A DNA stretch of 64,000 nt from Piliocolobus tephrosceles (Eukaryota; Chordata; Mammalia; Primates; Cercopithecidae), in NCBI RefSeq assembly GCF_002776525.5, contig NC_045437.1, forward strand, positions 135,193,340 to 135,257,339, given 5' to 3'. The notes under the pieces were generated by a model. It was not told the DNA's origin, did no database searches, and saw only the letters and a list, made by a program, of their open reading frames with translations. Positions within the stretch are counted from its first letter, which is position 1; every line of letters starts with the position of its first letter. A program made the translations under genes and the position numbers. Of the stretch, positions 9,279 through 21,143 are shown in pieces.

Positions 9279-10960
9279 AGGGCATTCTTAGAATTTGGCC
9301 TACAGCCATTCCAAATCAGGGAAAAGGCTTTAAAGTACAGTCCCCAGAAAGCACAAAGAGCCTGCACATTTCAACAAACTCGTATTTTCAGGAAAGGGAA
9401 AAATGGGTTACTGAAACGTGTAGATGAGGCACAGGGAGGGAGGGCAGGAGGTAGGAGGCATCAGCAGGTGTCAGCCCACTCGGTAGCCATGATCATGAGT
9501 TTGGATTTCATTGTAGGTGTGAAGGGAAGTCCCTAACATTGAGTCCCCCTGGTATGATCTTAGACTTGTCCACGGCAGATCAATGGATCCCAAGTCAAGA
9601 GAAATGAGAGACAACTGGCTGGGGTTTCTTCTCATTTTGCAAAATGAGGCCCGTGCTAAAGGTTCTTTACAGGTCTGACATTCCATTTTTTTCTAGGTTC
9701 TATTTAAAAGACTATTCAGGTGAAAGCAGAAATAAGATGAATGTAATCACTTTCTAGCTTTGGCTGACCTAATTAGAAAGGAATCTGGTCTTCTGCTTCT
9801 TCCATACCTCTTCCAACACCCATGAATGCACCCTTGAGTCACTTCATAAATAACAATAATAATATTAATAATTATAGAGGCATTTCCAGGAGCAAAATGC
9901 AATTTGTCCTTTGATCAGGGGAGAATTCATAATTACTGTTTTTAAAAATTTCTATCAATGCAGATTTTCAAAATAATACTGAGACAAGAGTTTATTGTCA
10001 AGAAATGCTAGCTCATCACAGTCATTTTTTCTTCTTCCTAAGCTGAGGCTAAAAGGGAAAACCAAGTCTGAATTAAACAACCTGCAGAAATGTCACTATA
10101 TCCTAATCTACCCAGAAGTCAGAGGCATAAACTGATTTCTCAATATCTTCAACTGAAGTACTAGCAGGATTTACCTGAGGCTTTCCTTTGAGGCTTTGAT
10201 TAGCAAAGGAAAAACAAATTTAAGAAATGCTAGAACTAAGATTCTAAAAGTTGAGAGCTGTTTTATGATTCCTAGATTTTGCAAGGTGCCTACCATTAAT
10301 GTAACTTTCCAAGTCTCATTTGGACTAGAATTTGAATTATCAATAAAATAAGGCAATATAAAATCCTCCTTTTTTCAGTGGCCCTTTCTGGTTTCCATGG
10401 CTGAGGCCTCACATTGTAAAGATCATATTACACTATTTTCCTCTCAGGAAAGAAGAGAAATTTATTCCGTGAAGCAATCTAAAAATAACTCATTCGAGAG
10501 CCAGTGGCTTCCATGGTTACCAAAGACCCTGTTGATTCTTTACTCTAATAGGCAACCACAATTGTGGAATCATTTGAATAGAAACAACATACACTCAAAA
10601 TAGCATGAAGGTCCCTAGAACAGGGCAGTGCATCCCTCCATTCCAGTAAGTGCAGTCTTCTTCACAACCCTATGAAAAGCACATGCCAGGAAAAAAGGAA
10701 TAAACTAAATGAAACTTTGCCCTGAATTAATTTCCTGTTATGGGAATCCCCACCATGCTCTATATCCACTGACAAACCCCACAGTACTTCATAATGTAAA
10801 TTTTTAAAATACCGTGCTCATAAATAACAACCGATTATATAATTTCAATTAAAGGTACCAAAGGGGTGTTAGGTAAGGTATTGCTTTCTTCAGGTAAAAT
10901 TATATCACATAGCATTACATGAAAGTTACACATGTACCTGATGTGGTTGAAAATAAGAGA
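9279..10960. other. Unassigned sequence
   Basis: Includes a G-rich AGGGAGGGAGGGCAGGAGG patch near 9430. An open stretch of about 130 codons (9147-9536, +) has no recognisable domain and starts inside repeat DNA. I see no gene. Confidence 0.4.
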
Positions 10961-10961
10961 A

Positions 10962-10986
10962 TGTGTGTGTGTGTGTGTGTGTGTGT
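10962..10986. repeat. (TG)n microsatellite
   Basis: About 12 uninterrupted TG units. Confidence 0.95.
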
Positions 10987-11394
10987 ATGTTCAAAAATAT
11001 ATACTTATATATTTGTGTATTCCTTTATGTATATGAAGTCTCCTATGAGTCTAATACCCCATTCCAGTTTGTTTTCAGAAGCAGGGATCTAAGAATCTAC
11101 TTTTTAAAAAACAATTTCATATTTTCATCACAGATTCTCAGGTCTAGCATACCCAAAACATGTTTGCTGAAATATAAGAAAAATATACAATAAAATACAC
11201 TAAAATTGCCTGCGCATTAACTATGCTATAATAAACGCTCAAAGAAAGTCAAAGATATGTTTAATATATTTATGTACCAGCAACCAAGATTAGAAGCATA
11301 GACAGATGTGACATAAATTGCTTCAAAAAGTGATTTTTAAAATATAAGTATAAATAACTTAAATATTTTTGCACCTATGGTGGGCTCACAGTTA
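10987..11394. other. Unassigned AT-rich sequence
   Basis: No gene or repeat recognised. Confidence 0.4.
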
Positions 11395-12340
11395 TTTTTT
11401 ACATCCAGCAATATCCAGCAACTGGCTGCCATGTGCTGAGCACTTTCTAAGCATGAGGTTATAGCTGTGAACAAGATGGACAAGTTACCTGTCCTCATGA
11501 AGCTTATATTCTAATGGGGGAAGATAGACAAACCAAGAAAATTCCAAATGATAATGAATTCCACTAAGAAAAATAAAGTGATTTGATATCAGAGAAAAGC
11601 TACTTTAGATGGTATGGTCAGAAAGCTTCTGTAAGATTTTGAGCTCTGACTTAAAGTAAGTAGGAAGAGCTAGCAATGAACAGATCTAGATGAAGTGCAC
11701 ATGGGGAGAAAGAACAACAAACACTGTCTTCTAAGACAGTGTTTCTCAAGCTTGAATGTGCAGGAACTCCCGGTTTGGGCTATGATGGAGTACAGAGACT
11801 AGATTTACCCTCCTGCCTTAGACAACTTAAAAATTGATAAAATATATGAAACAACAGTATTCAAATGTTTGGACAACAGGCAGTAAAGGACAGTGATCCC
11901 TGAAGGAAAAAAAATAAATTAGGGGGATCCTGTGATTACTCTGGCTAACTACAAAGACATGGAGGTAAGAAAGAACTTGGCTTGCTAGAAAAACAGGAAG
12001 CAAGCCAGGATGCTTGGAGCAGAGGAAACAAGCAATATGAGATGAGCTGGAAAGGAAGCCAGAAGCCAGATGGGCCGTGATAAGAAGCTTAGATTTCACT
12101 CTAATTGCCTTGGGAAGCCATTAGAAAAATTTAAGAAGGATACTAATAGGATCAGAAATGAGCTTTTAAAAAACGACTCTGGCTGATTATATGGACAAAG
12201 GACTGAAATATGCAGAGAACATGAACAAGGTGATTACTTTGGGGCCCTGCAGTAGTCCAACTGGCAGACGATGTTGGCTTGGAAAGAGTGGTGGCAGAAA
12301 GGTGGAGAAACACAAGTGGTGTTTCTTAGACATTAATATA
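11395..12340 (-). repeat. L2 LINE 3' part, interrupted at about 11726-11954
   Basis: Antisense L2 reads from GTGCTGAGCACTTTCTAAGC and CTCATGAAGCTTATATTCTA through the body. After the interruption it continues with GGGAAGCCATTAGAAAAATT, CGACTCTGGCTGATTATATG and CCTGCAGTAGTCCAACTGGC. The order and spacing of L2 landmarks on both sides show one original element. Confidence 0.75.
11726..11954 (+). repeat. Extra copy of old-L1 5' sequence inside L2
   Basis: About 229 bp that closely match 12991-13192, roughly nine in ten aligned bases by eye. Shared strings include AAGCTTGAATGTGCAGGAAC, TTTACCCTCCTGCCTTAGAC and AAATGTTTGGACAACAGGCA. This copy keeps about 20 bp that the downstream copy lacks. The left junction forms a perfect 10-bp hairpin (11721-11742, loop CT). 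An internal L1 5' fragment without a 3' end is not what target-primed insertion produces, so local duplication is the likelier origin. Confidence 0.75.
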
Positions 12341-12990
12341 GGGCAAACCCAAAAATGCTAAGGAAACCCAAAGTCTTCGTTTTCCAGAGTTGTGGGTATG
12401 GGAGAGTTAGGTGTCTCTCATTTACGAGTGGGCTATATTCCCAAAGCTTGTTTCAAACTCAGGCCACCTGTTTCCAAAGATATACATGAGTATCTTGTGG
12501 GATTTCTATGAATAATGAATTGGTCTAATATTCAAATTGGTGATGAGTGGAAAATTTCCAGAGTTCCACCCTTTTCCTATTATCTGACGTACTTTCAAAG
12601 CAGAATGGCTTCAAATGGTCACATATTTGCCTAATGGCTTTTTTTATGTTTTTGTTTTTTCTGTTGCCTTGGCTAATTGCTTTAGAATATCACTTTTATC
12701 ATCTCCTCAATCTTTTCAATAGAAAACAATCTCAGTGATATATATTATTAAGGTATTTGGATTCTCCAGAGAGGGATACTGAACTTATCAGTGATCTCAT
12801 AAATTTTGGTTTACCAAGAGTATATCAACTCTAGGGTAGAAGGCATCAGAAACCTCTTTTCAGAAAAAGGGTGGCATCTGAGAAGAAATTACAAAAAAAA
12901 AAAAGTATTGGGGCTCATAAAATCTTAGGGAGTGACTCCATCTCTGAGCAAGTTTGGATAGGACTTGGTGGACACAATGAGGCTAATGAA
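12341..12990. other. Unassigned sequence
   Basis: No gene or repeat recognised. Confidence 0.4.
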
Positions 12991-14400
12991 GTCTTCTAAG
13001 ATTGTTTCCCAAGCTTGAATGTGCAGGAACTCCATATAGAGACTAGATTTACCCTCCTGCCTTAGACAACTATAAAACTTGACAAAATATATGAAACAAT
13101 GGTATTCAAATGTTTGGACAACAGGCAGTACAGGACAGTGATGCCGGAAGGAAGAAAAATTAAGTGGGTCCTATGATTACTCTGGTTAACTACCTCAAAC
13201 AAGTTTCAAGGTCACAGTGCAGGAAAGGGGAACCCAAAGAGAGCCCAGTGTTCTACCTCAGTTGAAGAAACAGTGATGAAAATTTGGGAAGCCAAGGTGG
13301 CTCCAATTTGCTGAGCAGAGCTGGATAAGAGATAGTTGCACAGAGAGAGAGCTCCAGAGATCTGCAAAGGGTTCAGTTGAGTATAGGTGAGTGCATCGCA
13401 GATGTAAGAAAACTACATAATTCCTGGATAAAGGAAATGAAATAATCCCTGGAGCTCATACATACAGGGTGGTCATAGTTTGTGTTCCCACCAGCCAGAG
13501 CGGGAAGAACTTTGTAATACGTGGACATCAGATATCGTTCTGCCTCTAAGGATGTAGAACGAAATTAGCCCTAGACTAAAAGGTTACCTTTGTCCTACCT
13601 AGCAAAGCTTAAAAGCAAGCCCTTGAAAGGATAAAATTGTTTCCAAATAAATTGTGTCCCAGAATAAAGCATATGAATATTTAAAGGAATATAAAATGTT
13701 TACTAAACAAAATAAAATCTACAATGTCTGGCATCCAATAAAAAATTCCAGGTAGACAAAAAAGTGAGAAAATAGCACCCATAATGAGGAGAGAAATCAA
13801 TCAATGGAAATAGGCTCAGAAATGACACAGATGATAGAATTAGTAGAAAAGGACATTAAAACAGTTATTATAAATATATTCCATATGTTAAAGAAGGTAG
13901 AGGACATTATAGACATGACTATATATGTTAGGTATATAAATATTATATATATATTTTAAAGATCTAAGTTGAACTAAAGAATAAAAATGCAATAATTGAG
14001 ATGAAAAATATACTGGATAGGATTAACTGGGATTAGACACTGTTGAAGAAAATATTACTAAACTTTAAGACATCAAAATAAAACTTCAAAAGGAGACACA
14101 GAAGAAAAAACTGAAAAAAAAAAATGAACACAGCATCAATGAATTGCGGAAAAACTTTAGACAGGCTCTTATATGTATAGTTGAGGTACTTGAAGAGGAA
14201 GTAGGGTATTGTAAAAATGTTGAAGGAATAATGACTGAAATTTTTACAAATGTGTTGACCCAAGAAGCTCAATTAACCCCAAGCGTAAGACATGAAGAAA
14301 AGGATACCAAGGTACATCAAAATCAAATTGCTTAAAACTAGTGATAAAGAAAAAACTCTTAATCAGCCATGAAAAAAGCTTTAATGTAAATACAAGTTCC
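12991..14400 (+). mobile_element. Old L1 (L1M) 5' end: 5'UTR and ORF1 remnants
   Basis: The first 200 bp resemble the start of an ancient L1 5'UTR. Downstream, AAAATTCCAGGTAGACAAAA, GATGATAGAATTAGTAGAAA and AAGGACATTAAAACAGTTAT match the ORF1 upstream region. Around 14100-14330, blocks such as AATGAACACAGCATCAATGA, CCAAGAAGCTCAATTAACCC and CATCAAAATCAAATTGCTTA are decayed ORF1. The frame is destroyed throughout. No 3' half is attached. Confidence 0.7.
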
Positions 14401-14402
14401 TT

Positions 14403-14530
14403 AGGTATTTGTTACAATGCAAGTTCTGACTCAACAGGTCTGGGGTGGGACCGGAGATTCCGCATTTCTGAAGGTTCCCAGGTGAACCAAATGCTGCTAA
14501 TATGAGAACCACACTTTTGAGAAGCAAATT
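14403..14530. repeat. hAT-type MITE (MER20/MER58-like)
   Basis: CAACAGGTCTGGGGTGGGAC, CATTTCTGAAGGTTCCCAGG and GAACCACACTTTTGAGAAGC are the usual blocks of a Charlie-derived nonautonomous element. Subfamily not assigned. Confidence 0.6.
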
Positions 14531-16949
14531 CCTAAGATTCAAGTGGCCAAACTCTTTTGTTTTTCTAAGTTAATTCAAGATACTAAAAGACTCACAACTG
14601 AAAGAGAAAAGATGGATCTGTGGAAATATATGATAAGGTGTTCAGGTTTCCAGCCAATTTCATTTTATACATTAATAGAAAACATGGAGAATTACGTCAA
14701 AACCTAGTCTTTAAAAATTCACCTTCCATATCTTTGGGAATAAGGCCAAGTATAGTTCATGTTTTTGCCTTTCCTACAGCCATTCCTTCTTATTTGATTA
14801 TTTTACCCTGATTTTCTTTTGAAACGATATCCCCTTATCCACTCCCAAATTATTTACTTTGAGTGAGGATTCCCTCCAAATCCAAGAGTGGAACCCATAA
14901 GTCAGTCCTAGCCAATCAGTTCACTTCATTTCACTACCACAGTGATTTGATCAGGAAAGAACATGTGATTCTAGTTTGTCCAATTAGACTCATGTGGGAA
15001 CTTCAAGAAAGAGACCGCTCTTCCACTTGAACCTAGTTGAAGTAGGGCTGGATCTGCTGCAATCAACTTGCCTCTTTCAGAAGTGAAAGTGTGTAATAAT
15101 GTACTCCAAACAGAAGAAGGAGAGTCAAGACAAGGAGAAAGAAAAACTAGGTGCTGGTGTGTCACATTAACTTTAGATCATGTCATTACTGAGGCTAGGT
15201 TTATCCTTGGATTCTTCAGATACATAAGCCAATAAGTAGTCTTTCTTACTTAAGTTATAAGTTTTCTTTTTATTGCACAGAAAGAACCCTAACAGAAACA
15301 AAAAACGTGTGAGTTAGGTAAGCTTTTGTGACCTAGTTTAGGAATTTAATCTCAGTTTATAATACAATTTCTGCTACTGACCATGGGTTTCAAATCAGGT
15401 CTCAGAATTATCTGCGATATTTCTTCCCTGCTTGCTGTTAAAGCATTTGTGGTTAGAGAGGAACATAGGTTCTGCCAGGCTGGGTCAGAATGATTTGTCA
15501 AAGAGTCCCTAAAATTGTTAGTCTAGCCCAATATTCAGTAACTAATGTCCCAGAATGTTTCTAAAAGTCAACATCAAAAAAGATTTTGTGAATAAAGTAA
15601 AAGAAAAGTAGCAACATCATATTCACAAATATCTTGACTTGGAAGAGGAAATTCATGAACTAAGACAAAGAGTAGCTGATTTATACTTACCTTCTTTCTT
15701 AATTAAAAAAATTACACTGAAATGAATTTGGAGACTCAGATAATTCCAGGAAGACAGAAACCTTAAAATCAAACATGATGCATTTTCACTAACAAGACCA
15801 TAGGATACATACAATGGAAGAAGTGCTCTGGGAAATTATTTTTACTTTCTGGGTCTCAAATTCCACACATTAGAGGAATTGGGTCAGATAGTCTTTTAGT
15901 TCTAAGTTTCTATGATTCCATTAAGAAATAATAGTTAATTAATGTTTCAAAGGCCTGACTATTAATTGGTAATTCAAGCCCTTAGGTCTGAATTAAGGCC
16001 CAATATTAATCATAAATCAGCATAATAGTCTAGTATAAACTCAGGTGAGCAGAAAATACTTTAATCTGTTAACAGTCACATTCTGTGCTAGGTTACTGAC
16101 CATCTCTTCCCAAAGTCAAATGACATTGGGTTCACATGTGGCCTTCTTTTTATTCCAAACCAGATATATTAGAAACCTTCTACTGATATCTCGCTCAAGT
16201 CTAGAGTTCTCTTATCATAGAAGTACCTTCAGTTTCCTTAGAGAAAGATCCTCAAAGGGAGAAAAGTTAAAACAGAGTTCCAGGGACTCTGGCCTACTGG
16301 TAACATCCCAAAACAAGGAAAGATAAGACTCCTAGTAAAGATAGCATCAGAAACCCTCCATCTGCTTTGTTTATTATGGGAGTTACCATGAAGATACGAG
16401 GGGTTGGTCTTGAAGGAAATTAGTAAAAATAATATAAAATTGTGGCCAAAAAAAATCTTCATGAAAGTAATACTGAGTCAGACGTGTATCTGAATATTGC
16501 TCAATTCCCTGGCACGATGAGCATCATGTTGCTCAGTGACAAAATAGCTCAAGTCTTTTCTGGTCTCTACCTTAAGTATCCCTGGGATACTAAGGGTCCA
16601 GGTTGCCTGGAGAGTAGGTCTTGGTGATTGTAATAATATAGATACTTCCATGTAGAATGAAGTTTGATCCTTTTTAAATACAGTATGTTTTTAATTCCTA
16701 TTCCCACATATCAATCCCGGAATGTGATAGTATTCTACAGAACTCGCAGCGGAAAGAATTTCTTTCTATTATTCCTAAAGTAAATAATAGTTCTTCCTCA
16801 GAACTGAAATATATTGTTAAGATTCCAAAGAGACGTTGTTGTCTGTAATAACTGCTTATTAATTTTAGATTCTTTTTCTCTGGGTTTCTGGAATCAGACC
16901 CTGGCATCTCTCTTTTCTCTCACACATAAAGAAAGGAAGATGCACTGAG
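14531..16949. other. Mostly unassigned; possible old repeat at 14950-15300
   Basis: ACATAAGCCAATAAGTAGTC and CTTACTTAAGTTATAAGTTT near 15220 match the end of a recurrent mammalian repeat of unknown name that also appears near 24740-24780. The remainder shows no gene or family. Confidence 0.35.
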
Positions 16950-17008
16950 GCCATCTATCATACATGAGGAAGTGTGCCCAGCACAAGAGGTAACCAAATA
17001 AAAGACCA
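16950..17008 (+). repeat. Left arm of a 59-bp inverted pair
   Basis: Reverse complement of 18961-19019 with 56 of 59 bases identical; the first 27 bases match without a mismatch. It does not belong to a young repeat family I recognise. The flanking bases on both sides do not match the other arm, so the copied block has sharp ends. Confidence 0.93.
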
Positions 17009-17569
17009 ATTGTTCAGACGATTTGACTGGAAAGAGACAGTGATGCCTTCTAGGACATAACAAAATTTACTGCAGAACGGTAAAGTCTCCTTCTCACCAT
17101 TACCCAAATTCAATCAATAGTAAGCCATAGGAGATGGATTAGTGAATCAAACACCTGTCTATAGCTTTCAGCCTTTCTAGAACCATGGGAGATTATCACT
17201 GTGTTACATGTTCCCGGGGCAAATAAACCCAGCCTCCAGCAGCTTACAATGAGGGTATCTTCCAGAGGAGACCACAAAAATCCAATCTTGCCTCATCTAG
17301 CAGCAAGTAGCCTAACAAATGTCCTACCTTAAGCTTCAAAGAATATAAATTTATTACTTCTTGAGTCCTATGGACAAAACCTTTAATCCCCTATCAGATA
17401 ATCCCAGTTTCACAAATGATGTGGATCCGTTTCTTATAAGCTCAGAGATTTCCTAGCACTGGCTCCAAGATCCTTCCTGTTAAGGAGGACAGGATGTTAT
17501 CCTGTTTAGCTCTAAAAATGCTGTCCCTCCTCACTTCTACTGCTTCCATGTGTGCATGTTTGGGATGGA
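17009..17569. other. Unassigned sequence
   Basis: No gene or repeat recognised. Confidence 0.4.
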
Positions 17570-17800
17570 GCTATTGTCTAATTCATTCATTTGTTATTCT
17601 GCAAATATTTAGAGACTTACTGTGTGCCAAGCATGCGTGGTGCATAAAAATGCACTAGTGACTACTACAGTCACCAGCTAAAGTCCCTGTATTCATAGAG
17701 CTTACAGACCAACGAGGGCAAATATTTGAATAGGTAACTCAATAAGCAGTGATGAAGGAAATCAGAAAAGGAAGCCTGAAAAAGATCATCTACTTTAAAA
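17570..17800 (-). repeat. L2 LINE 3' end
   Basis: Antisense L2 terminus with GCAAATATTTAGAGACTTAC, TGTGCCAAGCATGCG and TTCATAGAGCTTACAGACC. Confidence 0.7.
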
Positions 17801-17849
17801 AGCCTTCAGTAATAAACCAGTCTAAATGGTTCCTGATGTCCCCAAACCA

Positions 17850-18056
17850 CACCCACCTTGATTCTTGATCATTTTCTCATTTGCTTCATAATATCCATCT
17901 CAATTATATATTGCTTTCTTAGTGTATTGTTTCTTTGCTTTTGACCCTGGACTGTAGGCTTCAGAAGGGCTGCCTCCCTATCTTTCTATCTATACCCAGA
18001 ACAGTGCTTGGAACCTAGCAGGGGCTGAATAAAAGTGTGTTTAATGAATAAATGAA
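17850..18056 (+). repeat. L2 LINE 3' end
   Basis: Sense L2 terminus: GGACTGTAGGCTTCAGAAGG, ATACCCAGAACAGTGCTTGG, GCAGGGGCTGAATAAAAGTG. It forms a head-on pair with the preceding antisense L2. Confidence 0.7.
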
Positions 18057-18960
18057 TTCGGAAGTAAACAAGATTCATATGATGATTATTTTTAAACATC
18101 GTCACAGCTTTCCATGTCTCTTACACCATACAGTTGCAAAATCCAGTATCCACATTTTCTCAGGCTTCCCTTGTCCCAAGAACAATGACTGCTTTGCACA
18201 TACCACAGATTATCCTGAGCTGGAATCACTGGGCAGTATTAACAGACAGCACAGGGCTAAGTCAGCAAACACTGCCCATAGTCAGTATCTTTGTCTTAAG
18301 GCTTCAAGAAGGCAGAAAATCCCAGTCTTCCCCAGACATCCACTTACTAGTAAACATGATAAAGGTGAAATCTGTTAGTGTTTCGGGAGATGATGTTCCA
18401 AACACCTGCTATTTAGATTGACTGCAGGTAACCCCATGAAATAAATGGACTGTGATCCCTGAAGTTGCTACAATAAACATTATCTGTTTGTAATGGAGGA
18501 ATATTGACTGAAAAGGATGAGTCTTTTGTTGAGAGTGCAATTGATTTTCTAAAAAATAAACACAGTTATTGGCAGAGAGCCTGTCGGTGGTTAATTTGAA
18601 AGGGAATTTTTAAAATTACTTTTAAGCAAGAGTTTAACTTTCTTAGGGTGAATGTCACTGAATTTGATGGGAAATGGTAGAAAACTTTAACATGGGTTTA
18701 AGCAAAAACCAAGATAGATATTCTCAGTCGAGAAGTATGCTTAGCTTAATTCAGGGATCCTCTCACTCTAGGGTGAGTTTAGTCCTCAAAATAGGAAGAA
18801 CTTCAGGCTGTAGGCAATAGGAAAGGGGGCCTTCATTGCCACCTTTGGATGCATTGATGGAACTGAGGCATGAAGACTGAGCTATACGAAGAAGGCACTG
18901 CAGCCAAGGTCTGGGATAGAGCACCTAGAGCAAAACCTCTTGAGAGCAAGGACTGCAGCT

Positions 18961-19019
18961 TGGTCTTCTTTTTGGTTACCTCTTGTGCTGGACACACTTC
19001 CTCATGTATGATAGATGGC
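18961..19019 (-). repeat. Right arm of a 59-bp inverted pair
   Basis: Pairs with 16950-17008; the arms are separated by about 1.95 kb. L2-like sequence just upstream continues weakly into this arm (GTGCTGGACACAC), which hints that this arm is the older location. Confidence 0.93.
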
Positions 19020-19187
19020 TAGAAAAGTGTGCAATGGGTAAGTAAATATATGAGCTGTAATGTAGACCATGAAAGGCTGAGAATATAGAGACAGAGAGAG
19101 TTGATGCTGTTTTTCTTCCTATGCAAAGGTATTTTCCAGATTTAGAAAAAAAAATGCCACCAAAATTCCAAGCAAAGCACATTTGTT

Positions 19188-19217
19188 TAAAAAAAAAACA
19201 AAAACAAAAACAAAAAG
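19188..19217. repeat. (CAAAAA)n low-complexity tract
   Basis: A run of A followed by CAAAAA repeats. Confidence 0.85.
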
Positions 19218-19499
19218 ACAGTGATATTACAATATACAGGACATTTGTAAAGAGGCATAGGCTAGGGCCCAAGCAGCCTCCTGGGTTCCCTTTGAGTTGG
19301 TTGAATGGGGCAGGCGGCAGAGGATGAGAGAAGAGCTGCCTTCTCTCCCACTGAGAGCCAGTCACAAGGCTTTCATCTAGAGAGTACTGCTGCAGAGCTT
19401 AAGAAGGTCTCTTCGGTTGAAATTTATAAATAGAAGTAATACTATTTTGTAATAATCAAAGCACATTTACATATATTGTTTTCTCTTAAGTTCATAAAA

Positions 19500-19640
19500 C
19501 TATTTCTCACCTGTAAAATGAGATGATAATTCCTACCTGATAGGACAGTTTTGCAGAGAAAACAGAATGATGTTTATACAAGACTTGGTATGTTGCCTGA
19601 CCTATAGTCAGCATGCAGTAAATGGTAGCTGCTGTTATCA
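19500..19640 (+). repeat. MIR SINE, 3' half
   Basis: Sense MIR: TTTCTCACCTGTAAAATGAG, ATTCCTACCTGATAGGACAG, GCATGCAGTAAATGGTAGCT. Confidence 0.7.
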
Positions 19641-19659
19641 TGACTAGCATTATTATTAT

Positions 19660-20110
19660 CACTGTCCCAAATTAGGTTTCCTGGGACAGATATTTGCACA
19701 TCAGCCATTTACTAGGGAGTGCTCTCAGAATCAACACCTGTGGAAGGAAGGAAGAAGGAAGCAGGATTGGGCAGAGGGAGAAGGTGAATTGTGACAGTTA
19801 CAACAAAGGCCTCAGTCAGGGCCACAGGGACATCTGGCCCAGGCTGGCCCTTCAAAATTGTCCCTGGCTGGGGCAAGGAGGCTGGGCCTTTCTACCCCTA
19901 CATGAATGAATCAGTATTATAGGTTGCTCTAGAAGGAGGCAGACCTGGGAAAAGGCGGTTTGCTTCAACTGAGGCCATCCCTAAAGAGGGCTCCAAGCTG
20001 AGGGACATTTTCCAGGAGAACTTCCAGAAGCTAGAGTAGTAAACAATTCATTTCTGAGAGGATTCCTGAGTGCATCACAGAGCCCATCCCAATTAGTAAG
20101 TACAAAGAGT
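19660..20110. repeat. Possible ancient repeat, family unassigned
   Basis: TTTACTAGGGAGTGCTCTCA, AACACCTGTGGAAGG and CCAGGCTGGCCCTTCAAAAT look like a dispersed mammalian repeat, moderately GC-rich. I cannot name it, and it could be unique DNA. Confidence 0.3.
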
Positions 20111-20119
20111 GCTTCAGAG

Positions 20120-20215
20120 GGTTAATATGACTTGTCCAAGACCACAGCATGGAAATAGCAGTGCTAGGAACAAAAGTTATGTTTTCTGACCTCTAATTCA
20201 GTCCTCTTCAAGGGC
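20120..20215 (-). repeat. MIR SINE fragment
   Basis: Antisense MIR core: GACTTGTCCAAGACCACAGC, then GTTTTCTGACCTCTAATTCA. Confidence 0.5.
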
Positions 20216-20461
20216 CCAGTACTCTTCCAAATCAGCTGGCATTTCTACTCATCATTGTGCCAGCAACTCCTGCACCTCATCTGATCCTACAGAAATCAAG
20301 TAACATCTGCTTAAAGTAGTTGTTGTGTCTTTTCCTGAGGATCAGACGGTTAAGTTTACTCCAGAAAAAGAAAAAAGAATTACGGAAAGGGTTTATTTTT
20401 TTCAACTTATGCTTACTCCTACGAAGGTTCTCTTATTTGCACCATGCTCCCCATCATTAGC

Positions 20462-20463
20462 AA

Positions 20464-20498
<35 letters not shown>

Positions 20499-20499
20499 G
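20462..20499. repeat. (CA)n microsatellite
   Basis: About 18 CA units with one CAT interruption near the start. Confidence 0.95.
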
Positions 20500-20509
20500 A
20501 TCCCAAGAG

Positions 20510-20645
20510 GATTTGTTTAAATGAAGATTTTGAACATAGACCTACCAAATTAGAATCTCTAGGGATGAGGCCCTGGAAGCTGCCTTTCTCACAATAACCT
20601 CAAGTGAACCTTAAGCAGATTAAAGTCTGTGAACTACTGCTATAA
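20510..20645. repeat. hAT-type MITE (same family as 14403-14530)
   Basis: AGACCTACCAAATTAGAATC, TCTAGGGATGAGGCCC, CTCAAGTGAACCTTAAGCAG and AGTCTGTGAACTACTG are in the expected order. Confidence 0.55.
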
Positions 20646-20704
20646 ACGACCCATATAACTGGTCTAAATTTACTTTGTGCCTATAAACTGACTTTGGAAG
20701 CAAT

Positions 20705-20885
20705 TTGTAGAATCACAGAATTCTCAGGTTAAAAGTCATTGTGGGTATTATTGTGTCTCCATGTTTGAGAAGAAAAAACTCAAGGCCAAAGAGGAAGAGT
20801 AACTTGCCCAGGGTAGAAGAGATTAAGGACCAGAGACAGGCTCTCACTGTGAGTCAAGTCCTCTTAACACCGTAACAGACTTCTT
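20705..20885 (-). repeat. MIR/MIR3-like SINE
   Basis: TAGAATCACAGAATTCTCAG, then GGCCAAAGAGGAAGAGTAAC and TTGCCCAGGGTAGAAGAG, ending near CAAGTCCTCTTAACACC. Confidence 0.55.
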
Positions 20886-21143
20886 CAAAGAGACCACTTT
20901 CCAAAAATAAAAACAACCTTAAAAAATATTCCAAGGCTATTCTCAAAGACACAAGACATTGAAATTTATAATATCTCATTCATCTAGGTCTGTTGTAAAT
21001 ACCCTATAACATCACCTGAAACTGTTCCAACTCATGTGTCTTGTGACTAGAAGTACTCAAGGCCTAGTTATCTGAATGTGGTTGACCCAATGGGAAGAGA
21101 AGGCTTGAAAGCCATCCATACCAAAAGAAATGGTATTTCCTTC

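Larger units (their letters stand above)
18057..19499. other. Mostly unassigned; right arm of the inverted pair inside
   Basis: Two overlapping open stretches near 18052-18421 have no recognisable domain. Around 18920-18968 the sequence GAGAGCAAGGACTGCAGCTT weakly resembles sense L2, running into the right arm of the inverted pair. No gene recognised. Confidence 0.35.

Noticed and set aside
9147..9536. 129-codon open frame on + after the class I LTR
   Set aside because: It starts in LTR sequence, includes the 44-bp tandem repeat, and shows no gag-like or other motif.
18052..18421. Two overlapping frames of about 100 codons on +
   Set aside because: No domain, no codon structure distinguishing either frame, and an L2 end lies at the start.
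18976..19365. 129-codon open frame on -
   Set aside because: It contains a poly-F stretch from the CAAAAA tract and part of the inverted pair. Chance frame.
20462..20499. CA/TG repeats considered as a CRISPR-like array
   Set aside because: Simple dinucleotide microsatellites without spacers, in a primate genome.
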